Notes: generated by a model from the letters alone, not told the origin. Counted from the first letter of the stretch, positions 24,469-33,813 are shown. The stretch: DNA of 64,000 nucleotides from Flavobacterium plurextorum (GCF_002217395.1 NZ_MUHD01000005.1:62001-126000), one strand, 5' to 3'. Numbers and translations: made by a program.

Positions 24469-27267
24469 ATGAAGGCTTTACTATACATTGCAGCTGTATT
24501 ATTCTTAACAACTTCGTATGCACAGGAAGTTAAAGGTAAAATCAGCAGTGAATCCGGTCCTTTACATCCGGCTTCGATTTTAGTTATAGAGCAATCTAGA
24601 ACTGTAGACACAGACCGAAATGGTAATTTCTCTTTTAAACTTAAAGCAGGGCAATATCATTTAGAAATTTCAAGTGAAAACTATACTTCAAAAAAAATTG
24701 CAGTAAACGTTTCAACCAAGAATATTGATTTAGGAACTATTGTTCTCGCTGGTAAGGAAGAAAAACTGGATGAAGTAGTTTTAGAATATTACAGCAGCGG
24801 AGAAAGAAAAGCGATGGATATGCGCCAAAGTTCAAATGCTATTATGGATGTTGTTAGTGCAGATGCAATGGGTAAAATGCCAGATATTAGTGCAGCCGAG
24901 GCTGTACAAAGAATTCCGGGTGTGAGTATAGACAGAGATCAGGGAGAAGGAAGATACGTAACCGTAAGAGGAACGCCTTCGCAATGGAGTTCGGCAACTA
25001 TTAATGGAGACAGAATGCCATCTGCAAAAACCTCAGGAGATTTGCTTGGTAATCGTACCGTGCCAATGGATTTATTGCCAACAGAATTTCTGGAATATAT
25101 TCAGGTTGTAAAAGCAATTACGCCAGAATATGAAGGAGATGCTATTGGAGGAACAATTAATTATATTCCGAAGTTTTCTCCTAAAAAAGAAACTTTTCGT
25201 GCGACTGTTGCTATTCCTGTTAATCTTCGCGCGGATGATAAAGTGGGGTATAATAGCACGGTATTATACGGTAATCGATTCTTTAAAAAGAAATTCGGCT
25301 TTCTTGCCATGACCAATTACAATCGACGTACTTATTCTACAGATGATTATGAGGTTGTTTATGGTAATGCATTGCACAATGTAAATACGCTGGATGTTAG
25401 AAATTATCAGGGAGTGAGAACCAATACTGGATTTAATGTTGCAACAGATTTTCGTTTTAACAGCCGAAACAAAATTTATGCTCGTGGTTACTACAGTCAA
25501 TTTCTAGACGAAGAGCAAAACAGAAAAACAATGCACTACTTTAATAAAACGACAAGTAATGCCGTATTGCGTTGGAGCACTGTAGATTATTTGTTTAAAA
25601 ATTATGGAGGTGAATTTGGATACGAAAGTAAAATATCGGACAAATTAAAAATGAACGCCAAAGTTGCTGCTTACACTTCGTGGGCAGGTTACAATGGTCC
25701 ATCATCGGCAACAAAAAATGACAGAGGTTATTATTACGGAAACTGGATACAAACTGTAAAATATGACAATTTGGTAAAAGTCGACGGTACAAATTATAAG
25801 TTTTTGCAAGGCGACGGACCAGCGGGTTATGTGGGTGATCCATCCAATAATATTCAGCCGCACTTTTCGACACCATATGATCCAGAAAAATATTATTTGG
25901 ACAGATATGTAACTTCAATTCGTAATGTCGAAGAGAAAGATCAAGTAGCTGCCGCTGATTTTAATTATGCTGCAAAAGAAAATTTGAAAATTAAGTTTGG
26001 AGGAAAATTTAGAAATAAAACCAGTACATACGACTACCGTTATATTACTTGGATTTATGATACAAAAGCGCCAAAAGCTTATTTAAATCAATGGGAAAGA
26101 GAAGCATTTCCAAGTAATAATTGGTTTCCTGAATTGAATAATAATTATGATAATTTAAAATTCAATTATCCAACAGAAAGCTCTTTTATTGACCCAATGG
26201 GAAATCCAGCGATTGCCAAGAACTTAAAGTATAACTATCAGGATGTAACTAATTCCAGTTATGCCACAGGTAATTATGATGCTACCGAAAAAGTTTGGGC
26301 AGGTTACGGATCTGCAGAATGGAATATTAACGATGATTTTCGTTTTGTGGGTGGAATTCGATATGAAAACACAGCTGTAGATGCAAAAAGTTACGAGTTT
26401 AACGATAAAACCAAAGTAGTTACACCAATATACGGAAGTAAAAATTACGGTGCGTTTTTACCAATGGCACATCTGATTTACAAACCATCAAAGAAATTGG
26501 ATTTAAGAGCGGCAGTTACCAGAACTTTTGCCCGTCCGGCTTTTAATGAATTGAGCCCGAGTAATAGAGTAAATCCAGATAATCATACGGTTGTAGAAGG
26601 AAACATCGATTTAAAACCAACATTTTCATGGAATTATGATTTAGTAGGTTCTTATTATTTAAACAAAAACGATTACGTAACCGGAAGTGTTTTCTATAAA
26701 GATCTTAAAGATTTAATTTATACATCGACAACTGACGAAATAAGAACTGTTGGCGGAGCCGAGGATTTGTATAAAGTTTCAAGACCTTTAAATTCTGACA
26801 ATGCATTCTTGTACGGAATAGAAGTAGGTTTCAATAAGAAATTTAAAGAATTACCTGGATTTTTAAGCAATTTTAGTCTAAAAGCAAATTACACGTTTAC
26901 AAAATCCGAAACCACATTATCAGATCGAGGCGACGAAAAAATAGGTTTAATGAACCAATCTCCAAACATCTTTAACGCATCGCTTATTTACGAATACAAA
27001 GGTTTTGCAGCACGATTGGCAGCAAATTACCGTGAAGCATTTTTAGTTGAAATCCGCGATAACAAAGGAGCTGACAGATATCAGGACAAAGATTTTCATC
27101 TAGATATGAACCTTTCTTATACAACGCCTAAGAATATTACATTCTTTATAGATCTTAACAACCTTAACAATCAAGAGTTACGCTATTATCATGGTGTAGT
27201 TTCAAGACCAGAGCAGGTGGAGTATTACGGCATTCGTGGTAAAATTGGAGCAAGCTATAGATTTTAA
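24469..27267 (+). CDS. TonB-dependent receptor of the phosphonate cluster
   Basis: A 932-residue outer-membrane receptor. It has a signal peptide (residues 1-18), a CarboxypepD_reg-like domain (about 20-95), a plug (about 110-260; AVQRIPGVSIDRDQGEGRYV, then VKAITPEYEGDAIGGTI) and a barrel ending IGASYRF. The plug pattern is that of the TonB-Xanth-Caul type receptors used for oligosaccharides and other organic nutrients. No SusD partner is present. It starts 11 bp after the HAD gene and 60 bp before the PhoD-like gene, so it should import the organophosphorus substrate of the operon. Confidence 0.88.
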   Translation: MKALLYIAAVLFLTTSYAQEVKGKISSESGPLHPASILVIEQSRTVDTDRNGNFSFKLKAGQYHLEISSENYTSKKIAVNVSTKNIDLGTIVLAGKEEKLDEVVLEYYSSGERKAMDMRQSSNAIMDVVSADAMGKMPDISAAEAVQRIPGVSIDRDQGEGRYVTVRGTPSQWSSATINGDRMPSAKTSGDLLGNRTVPMDLLPTEFLEYIQVVKAITPEYEGDAIGGTINYIPKFSPKKETFRATVAIPVNLRADDKVGYNSTVLYGNRFFKKKFGFLAMTNYNRRTYSTDDYEVVYGNALHNVNTLDVRNYQGVRTNTGFNVATDFRFNSRNKIYARGYYSQFLDEEQNRKTMHYFNKTTSNAVLRWSTVDYLFKNYGGEFGYESKISDKLKMNAKVAAYTSWAGYNGPSSATKNDRGYYYGNWIQTVKYDNLVKVDGTNYKFLQGDGPAGYVGDPSNNIQPHFSTPYDPEKYYLDRYVTSIRNVEEKDQVAAADFNYAAKENLKIKFGGKFRNKTSTYDYRYITWIYDTKAPKAYLNQWEREAFPSNNWFPELNNNYDNLKFNYPTESSFIDPMGNPAIAKNLKYNYQDVTNSSYATGNYDATEKVWAGYGSAEWNINDDFRFVGGIRYENTAVDAKSYEFNDKTKVVTPIYGSKNYGAFLPMAHLIYKPSKKLDLRAAVTRTFARPAFNELSPSNRVNPDNHTVVEGNIDLKPTFSWNYDLVGSYYLNKNDYVTGSVFYKDLKDLIYTSTTDEIRTVGGAEDLYKVSRPLNSDNAFLYGIEVGFNKKFKELPGFLSNFSLKANYTFTKSETTLSDRGDEKIGLMNQSPNIFNASLIYEYKGFAARLAANYREAFLVEIRDNKGADRYQDKDFHLDMNLSYTTPKNITFFIDLNNLNNQELRYYHGVVSRPEQVEYYGIRGKIGASYRF

Positions 27268-27327
27268 TAATTTCTAAACATAAAGGTAACATTCAAGTAG
27301 TACTATTGTGTTTTTTATAAAGATAAG

Positions 27328-28839
27328 ATGAACAGAAGAGGTTTTGTAAAAAGGTCAATGCTCGGAATGATTCCGTTGTTGTTTCCTGTAAAAGTATTTT
27401 CATTATTTACCCAAAATAACAATGCGTATTTTATGCATGGAGTGGCTTCTGGAGATCCTACAAACGATGCCGTAATACTATGGACACGTATTACTACAGA
27501 ATTTTCGGGGATTTGCAATGTCGAATGGCAGATTGCAAATGATGCTGCTTTTAAAAATGTAGTTAAAAAAGGTTTCGTAACAACATCACAAGACCGCGAT
27601 TACACGGTTAAGATTGATGCAACGAATCTAGAAAGTAATCAGGTTTACTTTTACAGGTTTATTTACAACGAAACGACTTCTGATATTGGAGTTTGTAAAA
27701 CATTGCCTGATTCGCTTTTAAAACCGCTTCAAATAGCAGTTGTAAGCTGTAACAATTACGAAGACGGTTATTTTACCTCATTCCGCCATATTGCAGATAA
27801 TAAAGCGATTGATTACGTATTTCATTTAGGTGATTATATCTATGAATACGGAACAGGACAATATGCTAATAAAGCTTTTCTTGAAGAAAGCAATCGGTTA
27901 AACGATCCGCTTCATGAGCTTATTTCATTAGCTGATTATAGAAAAAGATATGCTCTTTATCGTAAAGATAAAGAGCTTCAAAAAGCACATCGTACAAAAT
28001 CCTTTATCTGTATTTGGGACGATCACGAACTGGCTAATAATGCCTATTTCGGCGGAGCAAAAAATCACCAGAGCAACGAAGGGAATTGGACTGACAGAAG
28101 TGCCGCTGCTGTACAAGCTTATTTTGAATGGATGCCTGTGAGAGCTAAATCGACAAGCGAAATGATTCGTTCGATTAAAATAGGAAAGGAGGCTAATTTC
28201 TATTTCTTAGAAGAACGATTAGACGGCAGAGATAAACAGTTATTAAGCAGCGACCCAGAAAAATTTAATCCACAGCGAAAAATGATTTCCAAGAAACAAT
28301 TCGATCATTTATCAGATGAATTGAAAAATAGTGATGCAAGATGGAATTTCCTTGTAAATCAGGTCATGTTTACAGGCTATAAAAGCAAAAAAATAGAAAC
28401 GGTAAAAGAAGAGGATTGGTGGACAGGTTATCCTTACCAAAGAGAACAGCTGATTGAAGTTTTTGAGAGCTTGAAAAATCCGCCCATTATTTTAACAGGA
28501 GATCATCATCAAAGTCATGTTTTAGAATTAAACGCGCCAGATTCGGCCAATAACAAACGTATTGCGTGGGAGTTTTTAACGCCGTCGATAACTTCTAAAA
28601 ATGATGACCGTTTAACCAGTGAGCAAATTGCCAAAAAAAGCAAACTCTTATACAAGCTTAATCCGCATATGATTTACAATGATATTGCAGCTCACGGCTA
28701 TTTTGTTTTGAAAGTGAGTAAAAAGCAAATCAACATCAGTTATAAATTCAATTCCGATATACTGCTGCGAGATAGTGACGAAAGGCAAGGTCCTGATTTT
28801 ACAATTGATAACTTAAACAACTTAAAGAAAAATGTGTAG
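27328..28839 (+). CDS. PhoD-like alkaline phosphatase/phosphodiesterase, Tat-type signal
   Basis: A 503-residue protein starting with a twin-arginine-like leader (NRRGFVKRSMLGMIPLLF). It has the PhoD N-terminal beta domain (GVASGDPTNDAVILWTRIT, residues about 34-52) and the metallophosphatase core: VSCNNYEDGYF, HLGDYIYEYG, CIWDDHELANNAY, ILTGDHHQSHVLEL. PhoD enzymes release phosphate from mono- and diesters in the periplasm using Ca/Fe. Here it lies between a TonB receptor and a phosphonate-type dehydrogenase, so it may cleave a phosphonate ester or diester before uptake. Its end overlaps the next gene by 8 bp. Confidence 0.9.
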   Translation: MNRRGFVKRSMLGMIPLLFPVKVFSLFTQNNNAYFMHGVASGDPTNDAVILWTRITTEFSGICNVEWQIANDAAFKNVVKKGFVTTSQDRDYTVKIDATNLESNQVYFYRFIYNETTSDIGVCKTLPDSLLKPLQIAVVSCNNYEDGYFTSFRHIADNKAIDYVFHLGDYIYEYGTGQYANKAFLEESNRLNDPLHELISLADYRKRYALYRKDKELQKAHRTKSFICIWDDHELANNAYFGGAKNHQSNEGNWTDRSAAAVQAYFEWMPVRAKSTSEMIRSIKIGKEANFYFLEERLDGRDKQLLSSDPEKFNPQRKMISKKQFDHLSDELKNSDARWNFLVNQVMFTGYKSKKIETVKEEDWWTGYPYQREQLIEVFESLKNPPIILTGDHHQSHVLELNAPDSANNKRIAWEFLTPSITSKNDDRLTSEQIAKKSKLLYKLNPHMIYNDIAAHGYFVLKVSKKQINISYKFNSDILLRDSDERQGPDFTIDNLNNLKKNV

Positions 28840-29917
28840 TTCATGTGTTATGCTGTTTAATGAAAAAAACGGCAGTATTCTTCCTGAATATACGGCTTTG
28901 CCAGCATTGCAGACAGGTGAAATTTTAGTAAAAAACAAATACACGACTTTGTGCGGCAGCGACCTGCATACTTTTACAGGAAGACGAAAAGAACCATCGC
29001 CAATTGTTTTAGGACATGAGATCGTGGGAGAAATTCTGGAACTATCGCAAAGCGAGCCTTTTTATGATTTAAATGGAAATATCTTAAAAGAGGGTGATCT
29101 TATTACCTGGACCATTTTTGCCGCAACAGATTCAGATGAGTTTGTACAAGATAAAATGCCTCAGAAATCTGCGGGTTTATTTAAATACGGACACGTTCAG
29201 TTTACCGAAAACGAGAAATTCAACGGCGGATTAGGAACACATTGTGTATTGAAAAAGGGAACAGGGATTTTGAAACTGCCTTCCTCTATAGATGAAAAAT
29301 TTGCACCAATTATTAATTGTGCCGGAGCTACAGCAATGGCAGCTTATCGATTAGTTAGTCAAATTGAAAGCAAAAATGTCTTAATTCTTGGCGCAGGAGT
29401 TCTGGGTTTGATTGCTGCAGCGATTGCAAAACAGAAAAAAGCAGCATCGGTTACGGTGATTGATATTGATGACAGGCGATTAGAGAAAAGTAAATCTTTT
29501 GGTGCCGATTATATTTATAACAGTTCAAATCCAATTGAAGAACTTACTCAAATAACGTCAGGATTTTATAAAAAAGGTTTTGATGTTATTATTGATATGA
29601 GCGGTTCTATTGAAGCCATAAAAACAGGTTTGCAATTTAGTGCAATAGGAGCAGAACACATTTGGATAGGCGCTGTAACTCCAACAGAAAACATTGAAGT
29701 TAATGCTGAGGTAATGATTCGTAAATTATTAAGCATAAAAGGAATGCATAATTATAATTATGAAGATTTTATCAATGCCGTTTCATTTTTTGAAGATCAT
29801 TTTTCAGATTATCCTTTTGGCACTTTCATCGAAAAAGAATTTCCATTGCAAGAAACCCCAGAAGCATTTCAATATGCAGTTAAACACAAACCATACAGGG
29901 TTTTAATAACAATTTAA
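28832..29917 (+). CDS. Zinc-type alcohol dehydrogenase, phosphonate-catabolism-associated type
   Basis: A 361-residue medium-chain dehydrogenase. Catalytic zinc ligands are in LCGSDLHTFTG and LGHEIVGE, and the Rossmann motif is VLILGAGVLGLIAAAIAKQK. It resembles the alcohol dehydrogenase group known from phosphonate operons (TIGR03366, from memory). The four structural-zinc cysteines usual in such enzymes are missing: the lobe reads ATDSDEFVQDKMPQKS, with Ser where the last Cys would be. It overlaps the PhoD-like gene by 8 bp and the MFS gene by 1 bp, so translation is coupled. A plausible reaction is oxidation of a hydroxyalkylphosphonate to the aldehyde used by the HAD enzyme. Confidence 0.82.
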   Translation: MCSSCVMLFNEKNGSILPEYTALPALQTGEILVKNKYTTLCGSDLHTFTGRRKEPSPIVLGHEIVGEILELSQSEPFYDLNGNILKEGDLITWTIFAATDSDEFVQDKMPQKSAGLFKYGHVQFTENEKFNGGLGTHCVLKKGTGILKLPSSIDEKFAPIINCAGATAMAAYRLVSQIESKNVLILGAGVLGLIAAAIAKQKKAASVTVIDIDDRRLEKSKSFGADYIYNSSNPIEELTQITSGFYKKGFDVIIDMSGSIEAIKTGLQFSAIGAEHIWIGAVTPTENIEVNAEVMIRKLLSIKGMHNYNYEDFINAVSFFEDHFSDYPFGTFIEKEFPLQETPEAFQYAVKHKPYRVLITI

Positions 29918-31119
29918 TGATGAGTAAAATCTCAAAAAAATACCAAATGCTTTTTATCACCATGTTTTGTTACCTGTTTTTTTATACAGGCAGACATAAC
30001 TTTGGCTGGGCAACAAAAGCAATGCGCGAAGATTTAGGAATTTCATACACCTTTATTGGCTGGATAAGTTTCGCTATGCTGATAGGTTATTCGTTAGGAC
30101 AGTTTATCAACGGAAATCTCGCCGATCGTTTTAATCCAAAATACTTAGTGCCAATAGGAGCTTATTTGTCTATTGCCTGCAATTTAGGAATTAGTTTTAC
30201 CCATTCGCCTTATATCATTTTAGTTTTATGGTTTTTAAACGGCTACTTTCAATCGATGGCTTGGGCTCCTGGAGGAAAAATAATAGCCAATTGGTTTAAA
30301 TCAGAAGAACAGAACAAAGCCTTTGGTTTGTACACCATGGCAGCGGGATTTTCATCGGCAGTAACTTTTGGGATTTCAATTTATATTACCTCGCTGCATT
30401 TAGACTGGAGAATGTTGTTTAGACTGCCAGTTTTACTACTGTTTGTGTCGGCCACCGTATTTTTAGTTTTTATAAAAGCATCGCCGGTTCCTGTAGAAAG
30501 AAAGTCAAAAGGTTTCGATTTTACAGCAATAAAAAAAAGTTACAGTGAAGTTCTGGGGCATAAAAAGTTTAGATTAGTCTGCCTGTCATTTGGTTTAGAA
30601 AGTATGGCGCGCTACGGCTTAATATTTTGGGTTCCTGTGCATTTTTTAGGCGATAACTGGAAAGAAGATCCTTCGTTAATCTGGGTTACCTTTTTGCTTC
30701 CGCTGGGAATGGCTTTTGGTGCTTTTAGTTTTGGACAGCTGTCAACAACGCTTTTTAAAAGCAATTATAAATCTATATTCATGGGAATGCTGGTTTGCTG
30801 CGGGCTTTCATTTCTATTGTTCTTTATGCATAATGCAAATCTAGTTGTGATAGGATTTCTTTTGATTGCCTGCGGCTTTTTTGTTTACGGACCTCAAGCT
30901 AATTTTTGGGCTTTGTGTCCACAAATAATGGGGCGGGAGCGAACGGGAACCGCAATTGGAACCATGAATATGTGCGGTTATCTTTTTGCAGCATTAGGAG
31001 AACCTTTACTTGGATATATTATTGAAAGAACAGGAAATACGAAATTTTTATTCTTAGTCATTTCTATAATATGCTTATTGTCAGCCTCGATAATGTATTT
31101 GATTAAAGAAGAACGATAA
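29917..31119 (+). CDS. MFS transporter, organophosphate:phosphate antiporter (GlpT) type
   Basis: A 400-residue, 12-helix carrier. The first helix carries FYTGRHNFGWATKAM, resembling the RxNF segment of GlpT/UhpT in which an Arg binds the phosphate group (here Arg26). A second conserved Arg is in ESMARYGLIFWVPVHFL at the start of the second half. GlpT itself imports the phosphonate fosfomycin, so phosphonate transport is feasible. Last gene of the operon; the terminator follows at 31139. A second ATG at 29920 is equally possible as start. Confidence 0.85.
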   Translation: MMSKISKKYQMLFITMFCYLFFYTGRHNFGWATKAMREDLGISYTFIGWISFAMLIGYSLGQFINGNLADRFNPKYLVPIGAYLSIACNLGISFTHSPYIILVLWFLNGYFQSMAWAPGGKIIANWFKSEEQNKAFGLYTMAAGFSSAVTFGISIYITSLHLDWRMLFRLPVLLLFVSATVFLVFIKASPVPVERKSKGFDFTAIKKSYSEVLGHKKFRLVCLSFGLESMARYGLIFWVPVHFLGDNWKEDPSLIWVTFLLPLGMAFGAFSFGQLSTTLFKSNYKSIFMGMLVCCGLSFLLFFMHNANLVVIGFLLIACGFFVYGPQANFWALCPQIMGRERTGTAIGTMNMCGYLFAALGEPLLGYIIERTGNTKFLFLVISIICLLSASIMYLIKEER

Positions 31120-31138
31120 AAGTAATTTGTCATAAAAT

Positions 31139-31176
31139 AAAAACACCTCTAAAGCAAAAGTTTTAGAGGTGTTTTT
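31139..31176 (+). terminator. Terminator of the phosphonate operon
   Basis: Stem aaaacacctctaaa / tttagaggtgtttt, perfect over 14 bp, with an 8-nt loop and flanking A/T runs, so it may act in both directions. Confidence 0.9.
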
Positions 31177-31214
31177 GATTATAATTGAATCGTTTAAAAT
31201 GTTTTGTGCATAAT

Positions 31215-31362
31215 TTTTAACACATAGAAACATAGTTTTATACTTCAATAAAAGGTGTTTCACTTAATTTAAATGCACATAGCGTGCCCATGTGAGAGAA
31301 ACGTGTTTCTTTTTGTCTTCTTGTTATAGATAAAAATAGAATCTATGTTTCTCTGTGTTTAA
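31215..31362. repeat. MITE-like element (copy 2)
   Basis: Left end ttttaacacatagaaacatag (31215-31235) and right end ctatgtttctctgtgttta (about 31343-31361) are inverted repeats with one or two changes. The inner part (aaaggtgtttcactt, tgtgagagaaa, gtttctttttg) matches the copy at 33890 in reverse orientation. Confidence 0.8.
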
Positions 31363-31391
31363 TACGTATTCAACAACGACAGAGGAAGATT

Positions 31392-32399
31392 TTACTTTTG
31401 CTCTGCAATTGTTGATTTATTAAGCTTAACAACTCGAATTGTTTTATTTGTATTATCAGATAAAAAGATGCGATCATTAAGCAATACAGTACTTACAATA
31501 GTTCCAAAAGGATTTTGTCCCATAATGTCAGAGGCATTTACTCTTGGTTTGTATTCTCTATTGTTAAACTCATCTTTTGGATAAAGACGTAAATAAGATG
31601 TGTTTCCTGCGTTTTCTGATGTTATCGCCCAATCTTTACTAAATACTACCGAAATTGGTTTTGCGTCTTCAAAAGGAGCTTTTACAGGTTCTAATGGAGT
31701 AGTTATTGAAGCTGCAGCATTTGCACGAATACCAGCAATGTTATAATATAAATAGCTTTTAGCATCTCTTCCTGCAACTACCAAATTTCCATCCGTTACA
31801 TCCATAGAATATACTTGATCGAAACCGCTTAAAGTGTTTAGTTTTGCAAAAGGTTTTAGATTCCAGTCGCTGGTTTCAGTAATTTGTGAAGCTTCAAAAA
31901 CTTTAATAGATTTTTCCTTTTCCTTTACAAATACCAATCCGTCCTTTGCAACAACGCCAAAAACGTGTACAAAAGTCTGCCACCATTGTCCGTTTCCAAC
32001 CGTGTTAATTCCAAGAGTAGTGCTTTCATCAAGAACAAAAAGTCTCGATTCAACACTTCCTACGTAAATTCTCCCATTATCAATAGAAACAGATGTTAGA
32101 TTTACAAACGGAATTGTTGTACTGCCTTTTGTGTAGTTTGCAATTGTTTTAATATGTGCTAAAGTCACGGCATTAAAAACCTCTAAAACATTGCCATTAC
32201 AAACATATAGTTTCTCTTTTGAAATCGTGATTCCTTTAGGATCAAGCGTTCCAGATCCGTCACCAATTTGTTTAGCTGTAATCGAAGCTTCGTTTGTAGG
32301 GTAGTAATAGTCGTAGTTTGTTGGTTCAGGTCCATCAGAATCTTTGCTGCAGCTGGTAATAAAACAAAGCAGCAGTATTAAAAAGGGTAGTTTATTCAT
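31392..32399 (-). CDS. Lipoprotein with propeller-like repeats
   Basis: Using the ATG at 32399 (MNKLPFLILLLCFITSC) the product is 335 residues with a lipobox Cys at 17. An upstream ATG at 32423 lies inside the previous gene and would spoil the signal peptide. Recurrent short blocks such as LYVCNGNVLEVFNA, IYVGSVESRLFVLD, LVVAGRDAKSYLYY and IFLSDNTNKTIRVV suggest a beta-propeller. It starts 15 bp after a metzincin lipoprotein gene, so the two probably form an exported pair. Function unknown. Confidence 0.75.
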   Translation of the reverse strand: MNKLPFLILLLCFITSCSKDSDGPEPTNYDYYYPTNEASITAKQIGDGSGTLDPKGITISKEKLYVCNGNVLEVFNAVTLAHIKTIANYTKGSTTIPFVNLTSVSIDNGRIYVGSVESRLFVLDESTTLGINTVGNGQWWQTFVHVFGVVAKDGLVFVKEKEKSIKVFEASQITETSDWNLKPFAKLNTLSGFDQVYSMDVTDGNLVVAGRDAKSYLYYNIAGIRANAAASITTPLEPVKAPFEDAKPISVVFSKDWAITSENAGNTSYLRLYPKDEFNNREYKPRVNASDIMGQNPFGTIVSTVLLNDRIFLSDNTNKTIRVVKLNKSTIAEQK

Positions 32400-32413
32400 G
32401 TTGATTTTGCGGG

Positions 32414-33637
32414 TTAGTTCCATTTTCCTTCTCCTTTATATTTTAGTAAAAATGGGTTTTTAGGATTTATCTTAAACTCTGGTTTTTTGTATTTACCCGT
32501 TAGGTAACTTGTTTTGCTGTATCCTTTTAGGACTTCAGGATCTGTAAAAGGCAGATCGTTTAAGTAAATCAGGTATTTATAAAAATCAGTAAGCATTTCC
32601 TGTTGACCGCCGCCTTCACCGCTGTTTGCTAAGTTACTGCTGTGTCCCCAGCCAATATGATGAGAGTATTCATGTGACCAAACCGACATTTCGCCTAACC
32701 AATGTCCTGTAACATATCCAGATTCCCATTGAGAAGCCAGTGCGCCGCCGCCTAAAGCTGCTGCACCGCCAACCATTGCCATATTTACCGTTCTGCCGTC
32801 AAGGTAATTCCAGTATGTTTTTTCTATTTCCTCTTTAGTTAAATAGTCATAAGTCCCGTCCTTATCTTCAGCATTTCCATGCCAGTTAAGCGCACCATTT
32901 ATTGCGGTTCCTGCCGTAGCTGCTTGTTCCTGTTTGTATTTGTTGAAATTTGTAAAAGTGCTGTAATACATAGGATGACTTAAAGCATAAGAATAATTAA
33001 TGATCATAGTTATGGCTTCTTTTGCCAAAACTGGATTCATTGGTAGAAACTTTCCAAGTTCATTAGTATGATACGCAGCGCTAAATTGTACTAAGTGTGT
33101 AGACTTGATTTTTTTAAATTTCAGAAATAAAGGATCAGTAGATTCTACAGAAAACTCGATTGCTCCCGAAGAAAATCCTTCGATTTTGTCAATTGTAACT
33201 GTTTTTCCGTTTTCAAGCTCGTAGTCATGTTTACCTGCTGTTAACGGAATTTGATGAAAAGATCTGTGAAAAGCCGGCACTTTTGAAAATTTGTAAAGAA
33301 CAAATCGTTTTTCATAGTTAGGTAATTTAGCATATATTTTCACGTCAGTTAATCCAACTGGTGAATACAGTGATACTTGGACAGAATCTTTACCTTTTTG
33401 AATTACTTGCAAAGGCTCGTTTACTCTAAACCAACGGTCTTTATTGTCATACATTTTTGAAGAGTTTTCAGCATCTTCAAACATTGTAAAGGCACGATTT
33501 CCTGCTGGTAATGTTGCGGCGTCAATACTAGGCAGATAATTTGGCTTGTAATTTTCGCCGTCTTCCTTGTCACTGCACGCAAAAGTGATACTTGCCAGAA
33601 CGGCAAGTACTGGAAAAAAATAATACGTTTTTTTCAT
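32414..33637 (-). CDS. Putative metzincin-type zinc metalloprotease lipoprotein
   Basis: A 407-residue lipoprotein (lipobox Cys21, TFAC). Residues 322-332 read HEYSHHIGWGH, an exact HExxHxxGxxH metzincin zinc-binding motif, with the catalytic Glu323. A downstream Met348 (QQEMLTD) could serve as the Met-turn. The N-terminal 200 residues look like beta-sandwich. It does not match a metzincin family I recognise by sequence. It is co-oriented with, and just upstream of, a propeller-like lipoprotein. Substrate unknown; a surface or periplasmic glycoprotein is conceivable given the adjacent glycan locus, but the terminator at 33774 separates them. Confidence 0.8.
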   Translation of the reverse strand: MKKTYYFFPVLAVLASITFACSDKEDGENYKPNYLPSIDAATLPAGNRAFTMFEDAENSSKMYDNKDRWFRVNEPLQVIQKGKDSVQVSLYSPVGLTDVKIYAKLPNYEKRFVLYKFSKVPAFHRSFHQIPLTAGKHDYELENGKTVTIDKIEGFSSGAIEFSVESTDPLFLKFKKIKSTHLVQFSAAYHTNELGKFLPMNPVLAKEAITMIINYSYALSHPMYYSTFTNFNKYKQEQAATAGTAINGALNWHGNAEDKDGTYDYLTKEEIEKTYWNYLDGRTVNMAMVGGAAALGGGALASQWESGYVTGHWLGEMSVWSHEYSHHIGWGHSSNLANSGEGGGQQEMLTDFYKYLIYLNDLPFTDPEVLKGYSKTSYLTGKYKKPEFKINPKNPFLLKYKGEGKWN

Positions 33638-33773
33638 TAGTAGGGTTTTGATTAAACTTGGGGTTTGTTTTTAATTTTTTAATATTAAAGCGCAAATTTC
33701 GTTTAAAAAACGATAATTTTAATAAGAAATTTTTAATTTTTTAAGATTTATCTGTAAAATACTCAGAAACAGT

Positions 33774-33813
33774 AAAAAAAGCAAAGCCTAATGCTGTAAA
33801 CAAAAGGCTTTGC
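33774..33813 (-). terminator. Terminator at the downstream end of the glycosaminoglycan locus
   Basis: On the minus strand, gcaaagcct / aggctttgc pair over 9 bp and are followed by a T-run. It would end transcripts coming from the SDR gene at 34058. Confidence 0.85.

Noticed and set aside
23804..31119. C-P lyase or classic 2-aminoethylphosphonate (PhnW-PhnX) operon
   Set aside because: No phn C-P lyase core genes and no PhnW-type transaminase are present.
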